64,000 nucleotides of DNA from Microvirga flavescens (GTDB lineage: Bacteria; Pseudomonadota; Alphaproteobacteria; Rhizobiales; Beijerinckiaceae): assembly GCF_003290125.1 (NCBI RefSeq), contig NZ_QMKH01000003.1:62001-126000 (forward strand), written 5' to 3'. Every line of letters starts with the position of its first letter. Position 1 is the first letter of the stretch. The notes under the pieces are model-generated. The model saw only the letters and a program-made list of their open reading frames with translations. It did no database searches and was not told the DNA's origin. Below, piece after piece: positions 1 through 7,747 of this stretch. The translations under genes were made by a program, and so were the position numbers.

Positions 1-383
1 ACCCTGTCACACGCACGTTCCGGGTGCGCGTCGGTCTCGACCATCCTCCGGAGGAGATGCGGCTTGGAGCGACGGTCGCGGGCCGGATAGACCTCTATTC
101 CGCGTCCGTGATCGCCATACCCGCAAGCGGGTTGACGCGCTTTGGCCGCGATCCCGCCGTGTGGATTGTCGATCCGGCAACCTCCGCCGTGTCGCTGCGC
201 GCGGTAAGCGTGCTGCGCTACACCCCGACAAGCGTCGTCATCTCACAGGGACTGCATCCGGGCGAAATCATTGTCACGGCAGGAACGCAGGCCCTGCATC
301 CGGGCCAGATCATTCGCATTCTCCCCGCATCGCCCGCTCCATCCAGGCTTTCGCTCACGACGACGCACGCGAAACCATCATGA
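1..383 (+). CDS. RND-type efflux periplasmic adaptor subunit, C-terminal part (5' truncated by window edge)
   Basis: The reading frame is open from position 3 and ends with TGA at 381-383, so only about the last 126 residues are visible. They match the membrane-proximal end of HlyD/AcrA-type membrane fusion proteins: a TRTFRVRVGL strand near the start, an EMRLGATVAGRI segment, and the closing GEIIVTAGTQALHPGQIIRI pattern that is typical of adaptors serving RND pumps. Such proteins bridge an inner-membrane pump and an outer-membrane channel in the periplasm. The lipoyl and alpha-hairpin domains must lie upstream of the window. The stop codon overlaps a possible ATG of the AbgT gene (ATGA at 380-383), so the two genes are probably co-transcribed. 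Confidence 0.8.
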   Translation, partial: PVTRTFRVRVGLDHPPEEMRLGATVAGRIDLYSASVIAIPASGLTRFGRDPAVWIVDPATSAVSLRAVSVLRYTPTSVVISQGLHPGEIIVTAGTQALHPGQIIRILPASPAPSRLSLTTTHAKPS

Positions 384-397
384 GAAGGAAGAGCAAC

Positions 398-1936
398 GTG
401 AACCGCACAGTCGAAGCCCCGAAATCCATGATGCAGAAAATACTCGATGTCGTCGAACGTGTGGGCAACAAGGTCCCTCACCCGGCAATGATCTTCGTCA
501 TTCTCATCGCCATCGTGATCGTTCTCTCTCATATCTTATACGTCACAGGAGCGAGCGTCGCCTATCAGGTCGTCAATCCCGAAACGCACAAGGTCGAATA
601 TGCAACGACCGCGGCGCGAAGCCTGCTGACGGCGGATGGCATCCGCTTCATGTTCACCGGCGTTGTTCAGAACTTCATGAACTTCAACGCCGTCGGCGTC
701 ATCATCGTTGCGATGGTGGGCGTGGGTGTCGCTGAGGCCGCGGGCCTCGTCGACGCCCTGATCCGCAAGCTTGTGATCGTCGCTCCGCAGAAGGCGTTGA
801 CCTATATCCTCGTCTTCGTGGGCATCCTCTCCAGCATCGCCGCCGACGCGGGATACCTGGTTCTCATCCCGCTTGCGGCCGCCGCCTTCATCAGCATCGG
901 CCGGCACCCTCTCGCAGGTCTTGCCGCCTCCTTCGCGGCGGTGGCAGGCGCCTTTGGCGTCAACATACTGATCGTCCCCCTCGACGGCATCCTGACCGAG
1001 ATCACGAACGATGCGATTCATCTCCTCAATCCAGCGATATCGATTGGCCTTGCCGCCAACATCTGGTTCTCCATCGCCTCCGTCATCATGCTCACGGTCG
1101 TCGTCGCGCTGATTACCGAAAAGATCATCGAGCCGCGGCTCGGAGCTTATGAAGGAGAACATCACGTCGAGGCGGGGGAAGGCCTCTCCGCCGACGAATC
1201 GCGCGGACTGAAATATGCGACCTATGCCTTGATCGGCGTTCTCATCTTCATCGGGCTTCTCTCGCTCCCCGCTGGCGCACCGCTCCGCAATCCCGACACC
1301 GGAGACCTGGTGGGCAACTCGCCGCTGATGAACAGCCTGATCGTCGTGATCGCCATGATCTTTCTCGCGATGGGCGTGGCCTATGGCATGGGTGCCAAGA
1401 CCATGAACGGTATCAACGATGTCATCAACGCCATGACAAAGGCCATCGCGAGCCTGAGCGGGCTGATCTTCCTGCTGCTCATCATCAGCCAGTTCCTCGC
1501 CTACTTCAACTACACGAACATGGCGACGCTCGCGGCGGTCTCGCTCGCCGATATTCTCAAGCGCGCGAACTTCGACGCTCTCTGGCTTCTCGTGGGTTTC
1601 GTCGTCGTCGTCATGATCCTCGATCTCATCATCACGGGCGCGGTGCCGAAATGGGCCATCTTCGCGCCGATCTTCGTCCCGCTCCTGATGAAGCTGAACG
1701 TCGCGCCGGAGGCCGTGCTAGCGGCCTATCGTGTGGGTGACTCGCCAATGAACTCGATCACGCCGCTGAACGCCTATTTCGCGATGATCGTCACTTTCGC
1801 GCAGCGGTACCAGAAAGATGCCGGCGTCGGTACGGTCATCGCGCTGATGCTGCCTTACGTCATCATTACCGCCGTGATCTGGACGCTGCTTCTGGCCATT
1901 TGGCACCTGCTCGGACTGCCCTGGGGCGTCGTCTAA
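398..1936 (+). CDS. abgT: AbgT family transporter (p-aminobenzoyl-glutamate transporter / related exporter)
   Basis: This 512-residue polytopic inner-membrane protein is close in length to E. coli AbgT. It has many hydrophobic helices, the N-terminal NKVPHPAMIF segment and the late GDSPMNSITPLNAY motif that is characteristic of the family. Members either import p-aminobenzoyl-glutamate (AbgT) or export antimetabolites such as sulfonamides (MtrF, YdaH). I chose GTG at 398 because AAGGAAGAG ends a few bases before it. The alternative ATG at 380 overlaps the adaptor stop as ATGA and adds six residues. A leucyl aminopeptidase follows after 72 bases, which fits either peptide or folate-breakdown salvage. 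The adaptor partner upstream could instead suggest export. Direction of transport is not decided by the sequence. Confidence 0.88.
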   Translation: MNRTVEAPKSMMQKILDVVERVGNKVPHPAMIFVILIAIVIVLSHILYVTGASVAYQVVNPETHKVEYATTAARSLLTADGIRFMFTGVVQNFMNFNAVGVIIVAMVGVGVAEAAGLVDALIRKLVIVAPQKALTYILVFVGILSSIAADAGYLVLIPLAAAAFISIGRHPLAGLAASFAAVAGAFGVNILIVPLDGILTEITNDAIHLLNPAISIGLAANIWFSIASVIMLTVVVALITEKIIEPRLGAYEGEHHVEAGEGLSADESRGLKYATYALIGVLIFIGLLSLPAGAPLRNPDTGDLVGNSPLMNSLIVVIAMIFLAMGVAYGMGAKTMNGINDVINAMTKAIASLSGLIFLLLIISQFLAYFNYTNMATLAAVSLADILKRANFDALWLLVGFVVVVMILDLIITGAVPKWAIFAPIFVPLLMKLNVAPEAVLAAYRVGDSPMNSITPLNAYFAMIVTFAQRYQKDAGVGTVIALMLPYVIITAVIWTLLLAIWHLLGLPWGVV

Positions 1937-2008
1937 GAGGCGCGCTCAGAACGTTTGTCATTGAATGCACAGGGGCTCGCGAAGCCTCGTTCGGTCCTTA
2001 GGAGAAAC

Positions 2009-3502
2009 ATGATGGACATCACTTTGGCGAAAGGTTCCCCCGAGACGCTGCGCACAGGGCTTCTGGTTGTCGGCGCTTTTGCGCATGGCGAACTCACACC
2101 CGCCGCGAAGCAGATCGACACCGCGACCGACGGCAGGCTCTCCGTTCTCCTCAAGCGAGGGGAGCTCGAAGCGAAAGCCGGATCCATCCTGTTGCTGCAG
2201 GAAATACCGGGGCTTGTCGCCGAGCGCCTCCTCGTCGTCAGCCTCGGCAAGAAAGAGGAGTTCTCGGAGAAAGCATATCGTGAGGCCGTTGCCGCTGCCG
2301 CGAAGGCCCTTGCCGCGAGTGCCACAACGGCAGCCGTCGTGACCCTCACGGATATCGATGTGCCGGACCGCTCCCTCGATTGGCGTCTGCAGACGGCAAG
2401 CCGTTTTCTGGCCGACGGCGCTTACAATTTCGACGCTCCGGGCAAGAGACGGGAGAGCAAAAAGACGGAGCGCGGCGTTGAGAACGTTTCCTTGAGCGTG
2501 TCAGGCGAGCCGAAGGATGCAGAAGCGGCGATCAACCGAGGACTCGCCATCGCTGAGGGCATGGCTCTTGCCAAGGATCTCGGCAACTTGCCCGGCAATG
2601 TCTGCAATCCATCCTACTTCGCGGAAACGGCGCAAAAGCTCGGCCAGGAATTCGGCTTCGATGTCGACGTGCTGGAACGGGAGGACATGGAAAAGCTCGG
2701 CATGGGCGCTTTTCTTTCCGTCGGTCGCGCCTCCTACTCACCCTGCAAGATGATCGCCATGCACTACAAGGGCGGCGGCGCAGACGACAAGCCGATCGTC
2801 CTCGTGGGCAAGGGCATCACCTTCGACACCGGCGGCATTTCCCTGAAGCCGGGGGCCAATCTCGACGAGATGAAGTTTGACATGAGCGGCGCGGGCAGCG
2901 TGTTCGGTGCCATCAAGACGGTGGCGCGGCTCAAGTTGCCGATCAACGTCGTCGGGCTCGTTCCTGCGGCGGAGAACATGCCGGGCGGCAACGCCAGTCG
3001 CCCCGGCGATGTGGTGACCTCCATGTCCGGACAGACCATCGAGATCCTCAACACCGATGCCGAAGGACGGCTGATCCTGTGCGATGCGCTGACATATGCG
3101 GAGCGTTTCGACCCGGCCTGCGTCGTTGATATCGCAACTCTCACCGGCGCTTGTGTCATCGCTCTTGGCGCGCATGCGAGCGGGCTCTACGCCAATGACG
3201 ACGAACTCGCTGCGGAACTTCTCGCATCCGGCACGAGCACGGGCGACCGCGCCTGGCAAATGCCCCTGTGGGACGATTACCAATCGCAGTTGAAGAGCAA
3301 CTTCGCCGACATGAGCAATCTCGGTGGGCAACCTGCCGGCTCGGTGACTGCCGCGTGTTTTCTTTCGCGCTTCACCAAAGCCTACAAATGGGCGCATCTG
3401 GATATCGCAGGCACCGCTTCGGTCTCCGGCGATGCCAAGGGTTCGACCGGGCGTCCGGTGCCGCTTCTGACCGATTTTCTCATCAGCCGGGCCGCTCGCT
3501 GA
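2009..3502 (+). CDS. pepA: leucyl aminopeptidase (M17 family)
   Basis: This is a cytosolic two-metal aminopeptidase that removes N-terminal residues from peptides. The 497-residue product has the variable N-terminal domain followed by the catalytic M17 domain. Visible are GKGITFDTGGISLKPG, which holds the metal-binding Asp and the start of the active site, and the M17 signature NTDAEGRL beginning near residue 348. I start at ATG 2009 (a second ATG follows at 2012) because AGGAGA lies 4-9 bases upstream; the upstream TTG at 1955 has no such site. It follows AbgT in the same direction and is followed by a membrane protein one base after its stop, so the three probably form one transcript. Confidence 0.93.
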   Translation: MMDITLAKGSPETLRTGLLVVGAFAHGELTPAAKQIDTATDGRLSVLLKRGELEAKAGSILLLQEIPGLVAERLLVVSLGKKEEFSEKAYREAVAAAAKALAASATTAAVVTLTDIDVPDRSLDWRLQTASRFLADGAYNFDAPGKRRESKKTERGVENVSLSVSGEPKDAEAAINRGLAIAEGMALAKDLGNLPGNVCNPSYFAETAQKLGQEFGFDVDVLEREDMEKLGMGAFLSVGRASYSPCKMIAMHYKGGGADDKPIVLVGKGITFDTGGISLKPGANLDEMKFDMSGAGSVFGAIKTVARLKLPINVVGLVPAAENMPGGNASRPGDVVTSMSGQTIEILNTDAEGRLILCDALTYAERFDPACVVDIATLTGACVIALGAHASGLYANDDELAAELLASGTSTGDRAWQMPLWDDYQSQLKSNFADMSNLGGQPAGSVTAACFLSRFTKAYKWAHLDIAGTASVSGDAKGSTGRPVPLLTDFLISRAAR

Positions 3503-3503
3503 C

Positions 3504-5195
3504 GTGAGCGTGCAAGGCCTTGCCGCGCTCCGCCCTCTCAATGCTGCGGAGGAGAAGGTTGTCGCCGAACTTCAGAGCGGCAACTTCGACAGGTTGGGCG
3601 ACGGTCTGAGGCCTGACTGGGACGATCCGGAGCGCGCCGTTCGCGCGGAGCTTTTGCGCTTTCTCATCCTGGGTGGTGAGGAAGGTTGTCGCCCCCACGA
3701 GAAAGGCGTGCGGGTGAGCGGGGCCTGGGTGGCAGGGGTGCTCGATCTCGAAGGATGCCGCATTCCGCGCGACATCGGCTTCAAGGATTGCCGGTTCGAC
3801 GCCGTGCCGGTGCTGCGCTCCGCCATCATCGACACGCTCTTTCTCGACGGCTCCACACTTCCGGGATTGCAGGCGGATCGTCTCGAAGCGCGGGGCGGGC
3901 TCTATCTTCGCGGCGCTGTCGTGACGGGTGAAATACGCCTGCAGGGCGCGCGCCTTGGTGGCCACCTCGAATGCGACGGAGCCATCATCCAATGGCCGGA
4001 TGGCATTGCGCTCAACGCCAACGGGTTGGAGGCGCGGGGTGGCGTGCACCTGCGTGGCGCGGTCGTGCGCGGAGGAGTGAGCTTGCCGGCAGCACGCCTT
4101 GGGGCCGACTTCGATTGCATCGGCGCGCGCATCGGGCGTCCCGGCTCCGTCGCCATCGACGGCGACAACATTGAAGCGCGAGGCGACCTGACGTTTCGTG
4201 GTGCCGCGATCACGGGTGAAATCCGCCTGCAAGGCGTCCGCGCGGGTGGCGATCTCGATTGCACCGGCACCGCTCTCTCGCAGCCCGAGGGCGATGCGTT
4301 GAAGCTCAATCGGGCTATCATCGAGGGTGCCTTTTTCCTGCGCCAGGGCGCAACGGTCAGCGGCGTTCTCAACATGACCGCGGCAAGCTTCGGCGCTATC
4401 GATGACGACAAGGCCTGCTGGCCGCCGAAAGGCGATCTTCTGCTCAACCGCTGTCTTTATGGCGCCTTCATCGGAGGGCCGGTGGACGCCGATACGAGGC
4501 TCGACTGGCTTGCCCGTCAGGAGCCCGAACGCTGGAACGAGGATTTTTGGCCGCAGCCTTACGAACAGCTCTCCACCGTGTTTCGGGAAATGGGTCACAA
4601 CGAGGATGCGCGCGCCGTCCTGATCGCCAAGGAGAGGCTGCAACGGCGCGCACGCCGTGCACGCATGCACAACACATTGCTGCGCGGCCTCCTGGCGGCC
4701 AAGGACGGTCTGCTCGGGATCACCGTTCTCTATGGGCGCCAGCCGCTTGTCGCGTTTCTGTGGCTCGCCGTGTTCTGGGCGTTGGGCGTCGTAGTCTTCA
4801 ACGTCGCCGAGAGTGAAGGCGCGCTCAAGCCGAACAGCCCCGTCGTGCTGCGCTCGCCGGAATGGACCTTGTGCGCTCTTGAACAGACCGAACGCCAGTT
4901 CATGCCCGCGACAGGGCAATTCGCCTACGGTCGTGCGGAAAAGGGGCAGACGCAGCTTTCCTGCTTTCATGCCCAGCCCGAAGCCGCGAGCTATCCCGAG
5001 TTCAATGCCTGGATGTACTCTCTGGATACGCTGCTGCCTGTCCTCGAAATTGGGCAGATGCAGTATTGGAGGCCCGACCCCTCGAAACCGGGCGGCCCCC
5101 TCGCGTTGAACTATTTCTACTTCCAGACCATCGTCGGCTGGGCGCTGAGCCTTCTGGCCGTGGCCGGGTTCTCAGGGATCGTCAAATCGCGATGA
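3504..5195 (+). CDS. beta-helical repeat membrane protein of unknown function
   Basis: The 563-residue product has no function I recognise. Residues from about 95 to 330 are built of roughly 20-residue units of the type LEARGGLYLRGAVVTGEI and RLQGARLGGHLECDGA, which resemble a right-handed beta-helix (pentapeptide-repeat-like, but looser). The C-terminal third has a basic amphipathic stretch (KERLQRRARRARM), then two hydrophobic segments, the first near FLWLAVFWALGVVVF and the last GWALSLLAVAGFSGIV. Between them lies a Cys-containing soluble loop and a YSLDTLLPVLEIGQ segment reminiscent of the end domain of ion-channel-like repeat proteins. The GTG start at 3504 is one base after the pepA stop, so translation is probably coupled. 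The repeat domain is likely cytoplasmic, tethered by the C-terminal helices; this is inference. Confidence 0.7.
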   Translation: MSVQGLAALRPLNAAEEKVVAELQSGNFDRLGDGLRPDWDDPERAVRAELLRFLILGGEEGCRPHEKGVRVSGAWVAGVLDLEGCRIPRDIGFKDCRFDAVPVLRSAIIDTLFLDGSTLPGLQADRLEARGGLYLRGAVVTGEIRLQGARLGGHLECDGAIIQWPDGIALNANGLEARGGVHLRGAVVRGGVSLPAARLGADFDCIGARIGRPGSVAIDGDNIEARGDLTFRGAAITGEIRLQGVRAGGDLDCTGTALSQPEGDALKLNRAIIEGAFFLRQGATVSGVLNMTAASFGAIDDDKACWPPKGDLLLNRCLYGAFIGGPVDADTRLDWLARQEPERWNEDFWPQPYEQLSTVFREMGHNEDARAVLIAKERLQRRARRARMHNTLLRGLLAAKDGLLGITVLYGRQPLVAFLWLAVFWALGVVVFNVAESEGALKPNSPVVLRSPEWTLCALEQTERQFMPATGQFAYGRAEKGQTQLSCFHAQPEAASYPEFNAWMYSLDTLLPVLEIGQMQYWRPDPSKPGGPLALNYFYFQTIVGWALSLLAVAGFSGIVKSR

Positions 5196-5239
5196 GCGAA
5201 CGGTCTCTATGACCGTCTTGCCATCGCCATCAATGACAA

Positions 5240-5278
5240 CGCGGCCGGAAAGCTAATTCCCGGCCGCGCTCTTTTTTG
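5240..5278 (+). terminator. rho-independent terminator after the abgT-pepA-repeat protein operon
   Basis: A perfect 9-bp stem (CGCGGCCGG at 5240-5248 with CCGGCCGCG at 5260-5268) is followed by CTCTTTTTTG. The T run is on the plus strand, 45 bases after the stop of the preceding gene. The gene on the other strand ends at 5295 and would meet the hairpin without a T run. Confidence 0.85.
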
Positions 5279-5294
5279 TCCGTTCCGACGTGGA

Positions 5295-7505
5295 TTACCA
5301 GAACCAGAAGTGTTCAGCGGTCAGGCTCGCAGCCTTCACGTTGATCAGGGTCAACTGGTCCTCACCGCCGAGGTTGATCACCGTATCGCGCCCGACCTGT
5401 TTCATGCGTGACTGAATGGCCGCGAAGTTGTCGCCGATGGTCGTGCCGTTCATATGGCCCTGGATGATGAGCATGTCGCCACCCTTGATGCTGAAGTCAT
5501 AGATGGTGTCGTGCTCCATGCCTGCGCCGAACACGAAACGGTCAGCGCCAGCCCCACCACGCAACTTGTCGTTACCGCCCCCGGCCTCGATGACGTCATT
5601 GCCGTTGCCGCCACGGATGTTGTCGTTGCCGAACCACCCGCTCAGAACGTCATCGCCGTCTTCGCCATAGAGGACATCGTTGCCGTCATCGCCGTCGATC
5701 TTGTCGTTGCCGGTGCCGCCCTTGACGGTATCGTTACCGGTCCCGCCGGAGATCATGTCGTCGCCGCCCTGGCCGTAGAGGACATCGTTGCCGGAGTTGC
5801 CATTAAGCAGATCAATGCCCTGGCCGCCGAGAACGGTGTCCTTGCCCGCGCCGCCGGTGAGCATGTCGTCCCCGTCACCACCCTCGAGCCTGTCGGCCCC
5901 GTTGGCGCCATCGAGCACATCATCGCCGGCATTGCCGTAGAGTTTGTCAGCGCCCTCGCCGCCCTGGAGCGTATCGCTGCCTTCACCGCCGAACAGCCTG
6001 TCGTTGCCGGCAAGCCCGTCGATGAGGTCATCGCCCGCAAGAGCGTTCACCACGTCGTTGCGCGCTGTGCCTGTGATCTCGTCATCACCAGCGCTGGGAC
6101 GGGTCGAGGGGCCGGAGGTGCCCGTGCCTGTTCCGAATTCGAACCAGGATTCAACCAACGTCGCGGTCGTCTTGATGTGGATCGATCCACCATCGGCGAA
6201 AACGACGCGATATCCGTCCTCGACGCTCGTCACGTCCAGGGTGACAAAGCTCGTCGCGGACGTGTTGATGAGGCGGATCTTGTCACCGGTGGTGCCCGAC
6301 TGGAAATCGGAAATGATGTCAGAGCCGCCGCCGCCGAAATAGATGAACGTATCGGCGCCCTCGGCACCGACCAGCGTGTCGTTTCCGCCGGAACCGTTGA
6401 TCGTGTCGTTGTTGAAGCCGCCGGAGATGGTTTCAGCCGCAGCCGTTCCCGTGAGCACTCGCCCCGCGATCGGGACGGGGTTCTTCAGGTACGTCTCAAT
6501 GACGGAATCCGCGACCTTGCCGTGGGTATAATAGCCGTTGTCTGGGGAGGGATCCAAAGGCAGTTGACCCGCATCGTAGTTCCACAACCAGTAACCGCCA
6601 ATCCAGGGGGCCTTGTAGTCGGTGAGAATCTTGAAGAAGGCCTTGAACATGTTGGCCTGTTCAAGAGGGTCAATGGTGCCGTTCGGCTCCGTGCTCCACG
6701 GCTCGCGATTGTTGCCGTCCATGCTGCGGAAGCCAGTTTCCGTGAAGATGAGTGGCTTTCCTTTTTCAATGGCAAGGTCGCGCAGGGCTTCGATCACCGG
6801 CTTGTCACCGACAACGTCGCGCACATTCTGGACCGTGGACGGCTTGGTCCAGCCGTCGACCATCTGCTGCAGCGTCGGGTTATAGCTGTTGGTGAAGCTG
6901 ATATACGGGTTGGCGCCAACGTAATCGAGATGATCCCAGAAGCTGACGTGGAACGCCTCCGTCCAGGTCGCCGCATAGGTCAACTTGCCGGTGTAAACCG
7001 CGCGAACGGCATCGATGACCTCGATCCACTTGTCGCGGTATTGCGGGCCCGTCATGCTTTCGATTTCATTGCCGATGGCGAAAGCCGTGACGCCCGCCTC
7101 CTGGGCCAACTGCGCGTAGTGAACGGCGGCTTGCTTGTACGTGTCGAACCACTGGTCGACATTCGCAGGATTGATCCAGGCGTTCCATTCGCCGCTCTGG
7201 ATGTTGACATGGAGCTTGAAGATCGCCTCCATGCCGCGCGCCTTGATCTGCTGCAGCGCCACGCGGATCGAGGCATCGCTTTCCGTGCGATGCCATTCGT
7301 CGGTACTGTGCCCTCCCGGATCGGTGTTGTCGCGGTAGACGACACTGGATGTCAACGAATCCATGTAAACAGTCGGAACGATCACAACCTGCGATGCGCC
7401 GTCCTTCTGGATCTCATTGAGGGTCTCCTGGGTCCAAGGCATCATGTAGTTTCCGTCATTCCAGGACGGAAGACTCTCAGCCTGAAATTCGAACAACTTA
7501 GCCAT
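5295..7505 (-). CDS. secreted GH113-like glycoside hydrolase with C-terminal RTX repeats
   Basis: The 736-residue product has two parts. Residues 1-340 form a TIM-barrel resembling family GH113 beta-mannanases and related barrels: GNE with a probable acid/base Glu147 in FAIGNEIES, and a probable nucleophile Glu256 in LIFTETGFRS. From about residue 365 to 690 it carries many GGxGxDxLx nonapeptides, the calcium-binding RTX repeats of type I secretion substrates. There is no N-terminal signal peptide, which agrees with type I export. I start at ATG 7505 (MAKLFEF), with GGAAAG six bases upstream; an in-frame ATG at 7553 would add 16 unrelated residues. A second RTX protein lies divergently. No type I secretion ABC or HlyD gene is in the window. 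The substrate is a beta-linked glycan by family analogy only. Confidence 0.82.
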   Translation of the reverse strand: MAKLFEFQAESLPSWNDGNYMMPWTQETLNEIQKDGASQVVIVPTVYMDSLTSSVVYRDNTDPGGHSTDEWHRTESDASIRVALQQIKARGMEAIFKLHVNIQSGEWNAWINPANVDQWFDTYKQAAVHYAQLAQEAGVTAFAIGNEIESMTGPQYRDKWIEVIDAVRAVYTGKLTYAATWTEAFHVSFWDHLDYVGANPYISFTNSYNPTLQQMVDGWTKPSTVQNVRDVVGDKPVIEALRDLAIEKGKPLIFTETGFRSMDGNNREPWSTEPNGTIDPLEQANMFKAFFKILTDYKAPWIGGYWLWNYDAGQLPLDPSPDNGYYTHGKVADSVIETYLKNPVPIAGRVLTGTAAAETISGGFNNDTINGSGGNDTLVGAEGADTFIYFGGGGSDIISDFQSGTTGDKIRLINTSATSFVTLDVTSVEDGYRVVFADGGSIHIKTTATLVESWFEFGTGTGTSGPSTRPSAGDDEITGTARNDVVNALAGDDLIDGLAGNDRLFGGEGSDTLQGGEGADKLYGNAGDDVLDGANGADRLEGGDGDDMLTGGAGKDTVLGGQGIDLLNGNSGNDVLYGQGGDDMISGGTGNDTVKGGTGNDKIDGDDGNDVLYGEDGDDVLSGWFGNDNIRGGNGNDVIEAGGGNDKLRGGAGADRFVFGAGMEHDTIYDFSIKGGDMLIIQGHMNGTTIGDNFAAIQSRMKQVGRDTVINLGGEDQLTLINVKAASLTAEHFWFW

Positions 7506-7747
7506 ATCTACTTTCCGAACGTAACGATCACTGTGAAGACAAGAATCGGCCATGTTGGCCTACACTTTTCTGACGCAGATCTAACCAGATCGCGGAATCC
7601 CCGAAACCGTTGATTCGACTAGGTTTGCGGCTGTTTTTCTTTGCGGTCCATTTTTGGAAAGTCAGTGTGTTTGAAGGGGGCGAAAGGATGCCCGCTTCCG
7701 CTACGCAAGTGCCTAGCACTCAAATCCAGAAATCTCAGGATACAAAC

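Noticed and set aside
5295..6400. Short near-identical DNA units that might be read as a CRISPR or tandem repeat array
   Set aside because: They are 27-base codon repeats of the RTX nonapeptide, diverged in sequence and in frame, with no spacers.
5454..7613. A 719-codon plus-strand frame opposite the GH113-RTX gene
   Set aside because: It is the mirror of the RTX repeat codons and reads as low-complexity Val/Ala/Asp text. The minus strand encodes clear GGxGxD repeats and a glycosidase barrel.
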